IMG/VR virus record: IMGVR_UViG_3300037346_000608
Location: 1 to 63,128 of that record
Length of the DNA: 63,128 nt
DNA from: a virus
Direction: 5' to 3' (one strand)
In this document: positions 55,176 to 63,128 of the stretch, piece by piece
How positions within the stretch are numbered: position 1 is the first letter of the stretch
How the letters are laid out: every line of letters begins with the position of its first letter
The notes under the pieces: model-generated
What the model saw: the letters and a program-made list of their open reading frames with translations, nothing else
What the model was told of the DNA's origin: nothing
Databases searched by the model: none
Translations under genes and position numbers: made by a program

Positions 55176-58100
55176 TTAGTTTTCAACAACAATTTTAATT
55201 GATTGAATAGCCCCAGGTAAACTACTCATAGTACCATTAAGTCTACCTAGCGCAGCACTAATTTGATTTAATGTTGGTTGTAGGCCTGTTTGATTAACTG
55301 GCGCAGGTGTACCACTTGGTGTTCCAGCCGCCGGTGTTGCAGCTGCTGGTGCTTCTCCTGCCAATGATTGTCTTATCTCTTGGACTGCATTAAGTAATGC
55401 TTCAAACGCTGCTTTATTATCGGTTAATTCGCCAGCACCTTTAAATAGGTTTCCAAATGATTCTGCTTTATTTTTATCTATTGAATTAACAGCAACCGCT
55501 ATCTTTTGCATTCCATCAGCAGCTTTATCAATGTAGCCTTTTTTAGCGTTAGTTGATATTTCAGTAACAAAACCTTGCATATGATCAAGCTGACTTTTGA
55601 ACATAGGCTTTGCATAATAAAATGTAAAAGTATCACCAATAGATGTGAAGATTGACTTAATACTATTTGCAACTGCAGTAGGATCTTTGAGCTCTGAGAA
55701 TACCTGTAAACCTTTTGCAATATTGGTTAATTCTGTACCAGCACCTTTAACAGCATCCATACCCTTTTTTACTAAGTTTTCATCCCATTTAAGCAATCCA
55801 TTAAATGAGCTATCACTTTCTTCATTACCACCTATTAATGCAAATGCATCACCAACAAAACCTAATGCTTTTGATACAGCTGTTGCAAGTTTTCCACCTT
55901 TGCTAAAATCGATTTCTTTATCAACCATGTCTTGAAACAATTTGAGTCCAGTCGCAATATTTGTCAATTCTTTACCTGCACCTTTAACTGATTCAATACC
56001 TTCGGCAACTTTATTCTTCTTAATACCAAAAAGAGTACTAAAGACACCACCTGCTTGAACATTGCCTTGATCGGCAACAGCAGCAAATGCTTCATTAACA
56101 AATCCTAGAGTATTGGTTACCGCGTGGCCTAATGTACCTTCCTTATAAAGACCGTCTTTATCATGTGTACCAAACTTAACCTTAGCTTTAATAAGAGCCT
56201 GAAACGATTCAAGCCCAGTTGCAATTTTAGTTAATGCCCTACCTGCACCTAGTACTGATTCAATACCTTCGGCAACTTTATTCTTCTTAATATCAAAAAG
56301 AGTACTAAAGACACCACCTGCTTGAACATTGCCTTGATTGGCAACAGCAGCAAATGCTTCATTAATAAATCCTACAGTATTGGTTACCGCGTGGCCTAAT
56401 GTACCTTCCTTATAACGACCGTCTTTATCATGTGTACCAAACTTAACCTTATCTTTAATAAGACTTTGGAATGACATTAAACCTTTTGAAATATTAGTTA
56501 ATGCCCTACCTGCACCTAGTACTGATTCAATACCTTCGGCAACTTTATTCTTCTTAATACCAAAAAGAGTACTAAAGACACCACCTGCTTGAACATTGCC
56601 TTGATCGCCAACAGCAGCAAATGCTTCATTAATAAATCCTATAGTATTGGTTACCGCGTGGCCTAATGTACCTTCCTTATAACGACCGCCTTCATCAGGT
56701 GTACCAAACTTAACCTTAGCTTTAATAAGACTTTGGAATGCCATTAAACCTTTTGAAATATTAGTTAATGCCCTACCTGCACCTAGTACTGATGCAATAC
56801 CTTCTTCAACCGCAGTCCTTTTAAATCCAAACATTTGACCAAAGAAAGATGAACTTGGGACTTGTTCACTTGAACCAGCTAACGCGAATGCAGTAGTAAT
56901 ACCATTTAAGATTGTTACCAATTCTTTCGATAGTTCATCATTCCAACCAACTGCTTTAATTGCAGTTAAACCATATGCCAATATCTTAAGAGCAACACCA
57001 GCAGCAACAAAACCGGCTGCGGCTTCTATCATTCTAACAGAATCAACAGCTCCAGTTATTGCTCCACCTATCTTTGAAAAGAAACCTTCATCAGCATTAC
57101 TTCCACCTAAAAAAGCAGACTTAACACCACTTAACATTGTAGCTAATTTAATAGAATCATCTTCTGTAAAATTAACTTTTTGTATTGCTAATAAACCTGG
57201 TGCTAATGCTAGTAATGCAACACCAATTGCAGCAAATGCTGCAGCGCCAGCAAGTATAAATAATGAACCAAATCCTGCTGCGGCAAATTCTAAACCTAGC
57301 ATTAATAGAATACCACCTTGTATTGCAACACTTTCTAGTGTCATATCTTTTGTAACATAGGCAAACGGTAAATAACCTAGACTAAATACAAGTAATCCAA
57401 TACCTATAGCAGCTACTGAAAATGCACCCTTTACAATAGATGTAAACATTTTACCAAGTATACCAAAGCCAATACCTAACCCAACAAGTAATCCTACCTG
57501 CATAAGGATACCATCCATTGTTATGTCTTTTACAGCATAAGCAAATATCAAATATCCTATTGAAAAGAGTACTAAGCCAATACCCATAAGAAACACCGCC
57601 ACTGCACCTTTTCTAATTGATTTATTAAATATACCTAAAATCGCAAATGCACCACCAATAAGAATAAGAGTACCTACCATTGCCAAGAGTATGACAGGTT
57701 GCATTAATATAAACATAGACGCTAATGCAAAAAATACCAAGCCAGCAGAAAAGAAGATTAAAGCATTACCCATTCGTTTAACAGACCTAGCACCATTTTT
57801 TATAGTTTTATCTAAACTACCTAACAATGCAAAAGCACCACCAATAATTATCATAGCAAGAACAATAATAGGTGTAAATAGGATACCTATAGCAGATCCT
57901 ATTGCAGCAAGTACAAGCCCCTTTGCAAAGCTTGATAACGCAGTACCCATAAGATTTAAAACCTCGGCTCCTTTATCTATTCTTTTTTCAGAATCTCCTA
58001 ACATTTCAAAAGTAGGCATTAAGATTTTTAATGCAAGAAGAACAAGTCCTGCACCTAACATAGCAGGTATAAATAAGATACCAGCAAGAGCTAATCCTTT

Positions 58101-58562
58101 AGCAAATTGACTAATAGATGATGCAATAGTTTGAAATGCGTTGGATCCTTTTTCTACTTTCTTTTCATCGATTGCATCAAAAGCAGCCATTAAGTCTGTA
58201 ATAGTTGTTACGAATTTCTTAATAACACTCTTTGGTACTAACATAAATATCAATAAACCAGAAGCAAGAGAAGATGCACCACCGCCTAACATTTTTATTG
58301 CAGATGCACCTTCTTTTAATTTATCTTGATCAACTTGTTTACCTTCAATTTTTATACCACCACCACCTGTTGTATTACCTGCAATGGTTCTTAATAAGCT
58401 TGTTTGGACTTGTAATTCTTTAAAAAGTTCCTGATTTAAAGAATCTCCAGCACCACCCGTGACAGCTAAAATAACCGCGTCAAGTTTTTGAGTGTTTTTC
58501 TCTATTGCCGCCGCCATCTTAGACAACGGATCCATTAAATCTTTAAGTGTTATTGCAGCCAT
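55176..58562 (-). CDS. tape-measure-like protein with 89-residue repeats, 1128 aa
   Basis: Residues about 90-470 alternate hydrophobic segments with short polar turns, as in tape measure proteins that must enter membranes. Residues about 580-870 contain three or more near-identical 89-residue repeats (VGFINEAFAAV to GVFSTLFGIKKNKVAEGIE). In DNA these are copies spaced exactly 267 bases apart near 56031, 56298 and 56565. The final 80 residues are alanine/proline-rich. Its size and its place downstream of sheath, tube and hub genes support a tape measure role. Confidence 0.7.
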   Translation of the reverse strand: MAAITLKDLMDPLSKMAAAIEKNTQKLDAVILAVTGGAGDSLNQELFKELQVQTSLLRTIAGNTTGGGGIKIEGKQVDQDKLKEGASAIKMLGGGASSLASGLLIFMLVPKSVIKKFVTTITDLMAAFDAIDEKKVEKGSNAFQTIASSISQFAKGLALAGILFIPAMLGAGLVLLALKILMPTFEMLGDSEKRIDKGAEVLNLMGTALSSFAKGLVLAAIGSAIGILFTPIIVLAMIIIGGAFALLGSLDKTIKNGARSVKRMGNALIFFSAGLVFFALASMFILMQPVILLAMVGTLILIGGAFAILGIFNKSIRKGAVAVFLMGIGLVLFSIGYLIFAYAVKDITMDGILMQVGLLVGLGIGFGILGKMFTSIVKGAFSVAAIGIGLLVFSLGYLPFAYVTKDMTLESVAIQGGILLMLGLEFAAAGFGSLFILAGAAAFAAIGVALLALAPGLLAIQKVNFTEDDSIKLATMLSGVKSAFLGGSNADEGFFSKIGGAITGAVDSVRMIEAAAGFVAAGVALKILAYGLTAIKAVGWNDELSKELVTILNGITTAFALAGSSEQVPSSSFFGQMFGFKRTAVEEGIASVLGAGRALTNISKGLMAFQSLIKAKVKFGTPDEGGRYKEGTLGHAVTNTIGFINEAFAAVGDQGNVQAGGVFSTLFGIKKNKVAEGIESVLGAGRALTNISKGLMSFQSLIKDKVKFGTHDKDGRYKEGTLGHAVTNTVGFINEAFAAVANQGNVQAGGVFSTLFDIKKNKVAEGIESVLGAGRALTKIATGLESFQALIKAKVKFGTHDKDGLYKEGTLGHAVTNTLGFVNEAFAAVADQGNVQAGGVFSTLFGIKKNKVAEGIESVKGAGKELTNIATGLKLFQDMVDKEIDFSKGGKLATAVSKALGFVGDAFALIGGNEESDSSFNGLLKWDENLVKKGMDAVKGAGTELTNIAKGLQVFSELKDPTAVANSIKSIFTSIGDTFTFYYAKPMFKSQLDHMQGFVTEISTNAKKGYIDKAADGMQKIAVAVNSIDKNKAESFGNLFKGAGELTDNKAAFEALLNAVQEIRQSLAGEAPAAATPAAGTPSGTPAPVNQTGLQPTLNQISAALGRLNGTMSSLPGAIQSIKIVVEN
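56000..56830. repeat. 267-base coding repeats inside the tape-measure-like gene
   Basis: The sequence AAGAGTACTAAAGACACCAC begins at 56031, 56298 and 56565, always 267 bases apart, and the units between are nearly identical. A fourth, more diverged unit precedes them at about 56760-56830. They are in frame and could expand or contract by recombination, changing tail length or the protein's reach. Confidence 0.85.
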
Positions 58563-58575
58563 TCATAATTATATA

Positions 58576-58809
58576 TTAAAACCTTGGCATACTAATCTTA
58601 GGTACCGAAGGATTTTTGTAACTGGACATGTTTTTAGTCATGTTCTTTTGCATACCATTTACATTATATTTATCCTCAGTATTACGATTTTGTTTCTTTT
58701 CATCTTCATTACGTTCTTTTACGATGTCATTATAGATTTCAAGAGTATATTCATACTCATAATATGGAAGCATGTCCAACTCAGATGGCTGAACATGTAA
58801 TTTTTCCAT
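58576..58809 (-). CDS. hypothetical tail-region protein, 77 aa
   Basis: The start is chosen at MEKLHVQPSELDMLPYYEYE, because the frame upstream of it overlaps the hub gene. The C-terminus is rich in Lys, Asn and Met (NGMQKNMTKNMSSYKNPSVP). Between hub and tape measure genes, it may be an assembly chaperone, as in other phages. No sequence match that I can name. Confidence 0.6.
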   Translation of the reverse strand: MEKLHVQPSELDMLPYYEYEYTLEIYNDIVKERNEDEKKQNRNTEDKYNVNGMQKNMTKNMSSYKNPSVPKISMPRF

Positions 58810-58825
58810 CAATAGTACCCTGAGT

Positions 58826-59815
58826 TTATAATAATTCAGAAGAGATATCCTGAATGATGAACAGAGACTTGATGCCGCCGGGAAAGGAAAGCGGGACAGT
58901 GACCTCCCCACCACACGATTGACACGGATAAATAAAATCCGGTTTAATTCCAATCTTCATTTTTTCAATTAATCTAAATACTAGTGAATACTTTCCAGTA
59001 TCCCATCCTTGGAACGCAGTCATTGCAGAAAAGATTTCCCTTTCATTAAATGCCCTCCATTCACGTTGAATATAAGGCAATATTGTTAATGCCGACCTAT
59101 CCCATGATTTATTTTCTTCTTCGCGCTTTCTTACATAATCAGTAATAGCACGCATAACACCAATTGTAGGTGGCGCTAAAGTAAGTTCGCCGTGGTTTTT
59201 AGTAGGAATAGAATAACAGCGATTTACGTCATCATAATATCTCTCAACTAATTCATCTACATTATTAAATTGTAAATTTTCAGTTCTTAGTTCGACGCTA
59301 TCTTGTGATTTACATGACGGTGTTGAACATTTTTTTTTCCCAGCAGGCATCATTATCTTAGCCTCACCAGTTTTAAATGTTACTTCTCTTATTGCTAAAA
59401 TTATATAAATACGATCTTCTTCAAGAATATCACGATAAGATCCTTTTTGATTACCATACATAACTTTAATACATGACACTAAGATTGAATTTAACTTATC
59501 ATCAACATCTTTAAGATTTTCTTCATCAACTGTTGAAAAATCTCTGATTTCGTTTACCCTAGCTGCTCTTATATGAATTTGAAAATCTTCTCTATAAAAG
59601 CGACCACCTGACGGTAATAATGATAAGTTTAATAGGAGGTGTCCTGCTAATTCCTGAATTCTTTTAATTTCTGGATCATCTGGTGATGTTATGCCACTCC
59701 CTCGTGTCATATCAACCTTCCCTAATGAGGTTGTTCTTTCATTTGTAGTTTCATGTGTTTCAATACCTTCCGCTGCTTCAAACTCCTTTTTAATATCTTC
59801 TTCGTAGTTATCCAT
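58826..59815 (-). CDS. baseplate-hub-like protein with zinc motif, 329 aa
   Basis: A disordered acidic N-terminus is followed by a helical and beta core (LLLNLSLLPSGGRFYREDFQ, IHIRAARVNEIRDFSTVD). It contains CSTPSCKS near residue 160 and CQSCGGEVTVPLSFPGGIKS near residue 300, which could together bind zinc. Its place between tail tube and tape measure genes matches T4 hub proteins such as gp26. The family name is inferred from context. Confidence 0.65.
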   Translation of the reverse strand: MDNYEEDIKKEFEAAEGIETHETTNERTTSLGKVDMTRGSGITSPDDPEIKRIQELAGHLLLNLSLLPSGGRFYREDFQIHIRAARVNEIRDFSTVDEENLKDVDDKLNSILVSCIKVMYGNQKGSYRDILEEDRIYIILAIREVTFKTGEAKIMMPAGKKKCSTPSCKSQDSVELRTENLQFNNVDELVERYYDDVNRCYSIPTKNHGELTLAPPTIGVMRAITDYVRKREEENKSWDRSALTILPYIQREWRAFNEREIFSAMTAFQGWDTGKYSLVFRLIEKMKIGIKPDFIYPCQSCGGEVTVPLSFPGGIKSLFIIQDISSELL

Positions 59816-59816
59816 T

Positions 59817-60287
59817 TTATCTTTGTTTTGTTAATTGTTTTTCTGGTGAAATTTCATGTACTATATGCTCAACAATAATGCTTCTAACATATCGTGATAT
59901 TGGAATAGGTCTTATCTTATGTTCCATTGATTTTTGAATAATTATTGAATTTAAGTTATCTTCATCTTCTGGTGTAAGTAAAACTTGTATTTTTTTCGTC
60001 AATTTTTTTTTCTGTGGAATCATTTCCTGTACGCTTTCATTATAACCATATTTAGGGTTATCTGCTTTGTACTTTTTAATCCAAACTTCTACACGATCCA
60101 TTATTAATCCCAATGATTCATCCGAGTCAAAAGTTTCAAGTACTTCTCTTTCAAAGGAAACCGTACCAAAATCTTTTACTGCGCGCTTAATGTATTTTCC
60201 TGTACCTAGATTATTAGGATTATCATTGACTGCATTGCCAATATAAACCTTTTTATCAGTTGTATTTTCTACTTTAAATATTATCAT
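59817..60287 (-). CDS. GIY-YIG-like N-part plus ribbon-helix-helix C-part, 156 aa
   Basis: Residues 1-80 resemble a GIY-YIG nuclease half (KVENTTDKKVYIGNA, GKYIKRAVKDFGTVSFEREV, VEVWIKKYKADNPKYGYNES), but the GIY tripeptide and some catalytic residues are not obvious. Residues 95-150 (KIQVLLTPEDEDNLNSIIIQ, PISRYVRSIIVEHIV) look like a ribbon-helix-helix DNA-binding domain. It sits inside the tail gene cluster, as seg-type homing endonucleases do. Confidence 0.6.
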   Translation of the reverse strand: MIIFKVENTTDKKVYIGNAVNDNPNNLGTGKYIKRAVKDFGTVSFEREVLETFDSDESLGLIMDRVEVWIKKYKADNPKYGYNESVQEMIPQKKKLTKKIQVLLTPEDEDNLNSIIIQKSMEHKIRPIPISRYVRSIIVEHIVHEISPEKQLTKQR

Positions 60288-60328
60288 ATATTTTATATTA
60301 TATATTATATATTAGTGATGTGATAAAA

Positions 60329-60350
60329 AAACTGGCCTTACAGCCAGTTT
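60329..60350 (-). terminator. intrinsic terminator after the tail tube gene
   Basis: Arms AAACTGGC and GCCAGTTT pair perfectly around CTTACA. On the minus strand the second arm is followed by TTTTTT. It lies just after the tail tube stop and before the GIY-YIG-like gene. Confidence 0.85.
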
Positions 60351-60399
60351 AAACTCGTTAGAGTCGGTCCTTCGATTCTATCCTAAGGAGGGGTAAGTA

Positions 60400-60954
60400 T
60401 TATCCACCTACATTTTCTTCAACCCAGTGATCAACGCGATACGTCATTGATAGTTCAGCAGGATCTTGTGTTTCATAGTTTAATTCATCTAAGAATGTAG
60501 GTTGCCCAGTTGGGAATACATCCTTTAGAGTAATTTTTCTAAAAATATCACCAGCACGATTATACTGTACGATGATCATACTACCAACATAATCTTTCTT
60601 TAATCCCATTTCACCCGTCAATGGATCATAGATTAATTTATACCAGTTACGGAATATGTTGTAAATATAGTTTTCATTTGCTTCATTTAAGTTAAGTGTA
60701 AAGTTAACTGTGATCTCTGCAGTAGTAGCAGATGGCATACCTGCAAACGAACGGTCAGCAAATTTATATTTCTGTCCAACTGCATCTATTGATGGGTTTA
60801 AAGCGTTTAAACCACCAATTGATTTGACATGCTCCAGAATTAAACCAGTATCATTACCTAGAGGTGTAAATATAGTAACCTCGAATAAGTTAGGATAAAT
60901 TGGTTCAAATTTCTGAGTACTCGCCGTTGACTGTGTGTAATGTGGTAATGGCAT
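60400..60954 (-). CDS. 19: tail tube protein (gp19-like), 184 aa
   Basis: The pattern FEPIYPNLFEVTIFTPLG near residue 15, ALNPSIDAVGQKYKFADRSF, NFTLNLNEANENYIYNIFRN and QPTFLDELNYETQDPAELSM, TYRVDHWVEEN matches gp19-type tail tube proteins. It is directly downstream of the sheath gene and is followed by a strong terminator, as expected for an abundant protein. Confidence 0.88.
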   Translation of the reverse strand: MPLPHYTQSTASTQKFEPIYPNLFEVTIFTPLGNDTGLILEHVKSIGGLNALNPSIDAVGQKYKFADRSFAGMPSATTAEITVNFTLNLNEANENYIYNIFRNWYKLIYDPLTGEMGLKKDYVGSMIIVQYNRAGDIFRKITLKDVFPTGQPTFLDELNYETQDPAELSMTYRVDHWVEENVGG

Positions 60955-60994
60955 AGTTTATCTTATTTTTTTATTTATTTTCTTTTGTTATTTA

Positions 60995-63128
60995 TTATTG
61001 AAAATTTCCTGAACTAATTGCACCAGTTCTAAGAATAGTTGTTCTTTGTACAAGAATTTCCATACCTCTTACTGGTTCAATAAAAACATCAAGGATACCA
61101 ACGTTATTATCAATAACTTCAGGTGTATTATTTGTTTCATCCATGATGTTTCTAAAATCAAAAACTCCATCATCGTTTTGAACAGTTGCTAAGAAATTAT
61201 CAGCAAGAGTTTTAATTTCTAATCTTGTTTGTGGTGTATTAAACTCAAACAAATAGTTTTTAAGAATTGCACCAATACCGTCTTGTATGTAAATAACAAC
61301 TTCTCTAACGTTAATTGAACTTAATGCAGATTTTGGTGTTTGTTGTGCAGTTTTATTTGCAAAGATAGTTGGACCAGTTCCGCTTTGAAAAATAATTGGA
61401 TTTAAACCAAATGGCTCTAAGTAATCTCTGTCTTCTCCATCAAGATTAATTTCTAATCCTACGACCCCATTACCACCAACAACACCCCTACGAACCCCAG
61501 CAACTAATGACCACGGTAATGCGTTTTCATATTTTGCAATAAAGTTATTAGATACATAAGCAGCAGGAGGAACAATAATGTTCTTTCCTAAATCTCTTAC
61601 CGTTAAGAATGGGTAATAGAATGCTCCCCAACTTCCACCTTGTGTAGATGCAGGTAATGAATATCTCGCTGTTGGATTTCTACTTAAATCGCCACCAGTT
61701 GAAATAAATCTAGAAGATAATGATCCAGCTAGATCAAGGAACGAAGGGTCAATATTAGACTTAAAGTCTTTGGCAGATGGTGCGTTTAATATAGCAAATG
61801 CATTTTTTCTAGATTGGCATAATTGTGTATAGATTGATTTAGATCCAGCTTCAATACCATTACCAAATGTATCAACTACATAACGGAAGTTAATTGTCTC
61901 TCTATCAGTTAATGCTTTAAATAAACTAGTACCACTTAATGTACTATTTAAAATTTGATTTTGACGATCATTTGATCCATTAGGTACATGTTTAGTTACA
62001 TCTAATTTAAACCCATCAAGAGCAAAAATATTTAAGTAATCAACCCAAGTATCAATTGGATAATATAATTCAACTTTTTTAACAGAACCTACGTTGGTAA
62101 TAGAAACCACAGATTGGCAAGTTATCAATAGTGCATTGGTACCAACAGGTATCACTGGAAACTGTGAAGTTGTTTTACCACCCTGAACTTCATTAATTCT
62201 AGTTAATCTTGAATAAGGTGTTTGTAAAGAACCTTCAGAGTTAAGTAAGTAATTACCTACAATAATATCCGCAGCCTCTGATGAAGTAGCTGATACTAAA
62301 ATCTGGTTAGGTTTAAGCGAAGGCTCTGATGTAGAATCCGCTATGATATCTATCATTAGGTTAATTGAACCTTTAAGAGTTTGAATACCTAATGTATTTA
62401 CAGCATATGTAGTACCATCTGAGTTTAAGAATAAACCAGTACCGTCGATATCAAATTCTAACCTTGGTGTAGCATTTATAAATTGATCTTCTTGGTATGC
62501 ATTAATTCTAACTGCTGGTAAATAATAAGCAGGGTCAGAAATAGCAATTTTGTTTAAATTAGTAGTTGGTGCGCCCGTATGAATAAATCCATATTCAATT
62601 GCATTAAATACTAAGTAAGAAGTATATTCTTGGCCAGCAATTTCATAAACTGCTTCGTCACCATCAGTAAGTGTACCGTTTGCAACTTGTGAATATAAAC
62701 CGCTTCCATAAGAACCTATGATTTGTGAATTTGTTGAAGCTCCAATAAATTCCTGTGTAGTAGATGAAAAATCTTCTTCATTGATATAAGTATAATCAGT
62801 ACCTACTGAAGGAGGAAAATCACTAACTGTTACTCCACCAACTCCGGAAACTGTAAGTGTTACTGTATTACTTGTTATATTAACAGAAAGGACAGGAATA
62901 AATGTTCCAGTTATAGCGCCTTTGATAAAAGATCCAACCTCAGTTGAATTATTTGCTGTCATTGTTGCAAATGCATCATAAACATCATTGCCAACTGAAC
63001 CCACTGTGGTAATCTGTATATTTCCACCAGTAAGACCAGTTACATTAATACTAGTACCACTTGGTACTGTAACTGTATTTGTAACTTGTGCAGATCTAGC
63101 ATATGAAAGATCCGAAACAATTGATGCA
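60995..63128 (-). CDS. 18: contractile tail sheath protein (gp18-like), 5' end cut by the window edge
   Basis: The frame stays open to the right edge; the segment before residue 1 of any internal start (SAQVTNTVTVPSGTSINVTG) is coding, so the true start is outside. The sheath-type C-terminal part is clear: WGAFYYPFLTVRDLGKNIIV, PPAAYVSNNF, LPWSLVAGVRRGVVGG, NVREVVIYIQDGIGAILKNY, NTPQTRLEIKTLADNFL. It forms the contractile sleeve around the tail tube. Confidence 0.9.
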   Translation of the reverse strand, partial: ASIVSDLSYARSAQVTNTVTVPSGTSINVTGLTGGNIQITTVGSVGNDVYDAFATMTANNSTEVGSFIKGAITGTFIPVLSVNITSNTVTLTVSGVGGVTVSDFPPSVGTDYTYINEEDFSSTTQEFIGASTNSQIIGSYGSGLYSQVANGTLTDGDEAVYEIAGQEYTSYLVFNAIEYGFIHTGAPTTNLNKIAISDPAYYLPAVRINAYQEDQFINATPRLEFDIDGTGLFLNSDGTTYAVNTLGIQTLKGSINLMIDIIADSTSEPSLKPNQILVSATSSEAADIIVGNYLLNSEGSLQTPYSRLTRINEVQGGKTTSQFPVIPVGTNALLITCQSVVSITNVGSVKKVELYYPIDTWVDYLNIFALDGFKLDVTKHVPNGSNDRQNQILNSTLSGTSLFKALTDRETINFRYVVDTFGNGIEAGSKSIYTQLCQSRKNAFAILNAPSAKDFKSNIDPSFLDLAGSLSSRFISTGGDLSRNPTARYSLPASTQGGSWGAFYYPFLTVRDLGKNIIVPPAAYVSNNFIAKYENALPWSLVAGVRRGVVGGNGVVGLEINLDGEDRDYLEPFGLNPIIFQSGTGPTIFANKTAQQTPKSALSSINVREVVIYIQDGIGAILKNYLFEFNTPQTRLEIKTLADNFLATVQNDDGVFDFRNIMDETNNTPEVIDNNVGILDVFIEPVRGMEILVQRTTILRTGAISSGNFQ

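Noticed and set aside
58576-58953. Programmed frameshift between hub-like and next gene as in tail-assembly chaperones of other phages
   Set aside because: The upstream extension of the smaller frame translates to low-quality sequence (FPFPAASSLCSSFRIS), and I see no slippery site in the overlap. An independent start at 58809 explains the gene.

Overview
This window is part of the genome of a large, AT-rich, T4-like tailed phage with a contractile tail. Its host is probably a member of the Bacteroidota, likely a flavobacterium. Virion evidence is a tail sheath protein (cut by the right edge), a tail tube protein, a baseplate-hub-like protein and an 1128-residue tape-measure-like protein. T4-type functions include a two-subunit type II DNA topoisomerase, a phage sigma factor, a thymidylate synthase/dCMP hydroxymethylase family enzyme with nucleotide kinases, PhoH and an RNA ligase. 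The host inference rests on A-rich gene leaders without Shine-Dalgarno sequences and on small genes of the type common in flavobacterial phages. Every convincing gene lies on the minus strand, so transcription runs from high to low coordinates.

From right to left: tail genes (55-63 kb); a DnaQ-like exonuclease and small genes; a tmRNA and an array of about a dozen tRNA or tRNA-like genes (50.8-52.9 kb); an HNH protein; the topoisomerase, whose smaller subunit is split into two genes by what looks like a split intein (45.8-49.7 kb); nucleotide metabolism (42.7-44.9 kb); sigma factor, MGME1-like exonuclease and PhoH (36.6-41.5 kb); RNA ligase (33-34 kb); a sugar cassette (28-32.6 kb); a block of seven consecutive genes with a shared N-terminal leader (21.2-27 kb); a secreted nuclease, a cupin, a ClpC-like unfoldase and an IMP dehydrogenase-like protein (16-21 kb); a second modification cassette with carbamoyltransferase, oxygenase and glycosyltransferase-methyltransferase fusion (11.5-15.9 kb); UvsE, a nuclease and a phosphatase (7-11.4 kb); a second, aberrant tRNA-like region (6.1-6.9 kb); and a belt of small, partly decayed genes (0.6-6 kb).

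The most striking pattern is a leader of the form M-K-x-I-[KQH]-x-[FY]-x-x-[FLY], followed within about eight residues by an E-[SAGK] site. It begins about twelve proteins and also occurs inside a cupin fusion. It resembles the T4 capsid-targeting sequence that is cut by the prohead protease. If so, these proteins are packed in the head and injected with the DNA. They include a RimK-like ATP-grasp ligase fused to a retropepsin-like domain, an AAA+ ATPase, a 2H phosphoesterase, zinc/cysteine-rich proteins and coiled-coil proteins.

Other notable systems are a phage tmRNA with its own degradation tag together with a ClpC-like unfoldase that keeps a ClpP-docking loop; a possible DNA or glycan modification pathway; an RNA-repair or anti-defence set (RNA ligase, 2H phosphoesterase, cyclic-phosphate-processing receiver domain, tRNAs); and a five-copy promoter-like module that heads accessory blocks.
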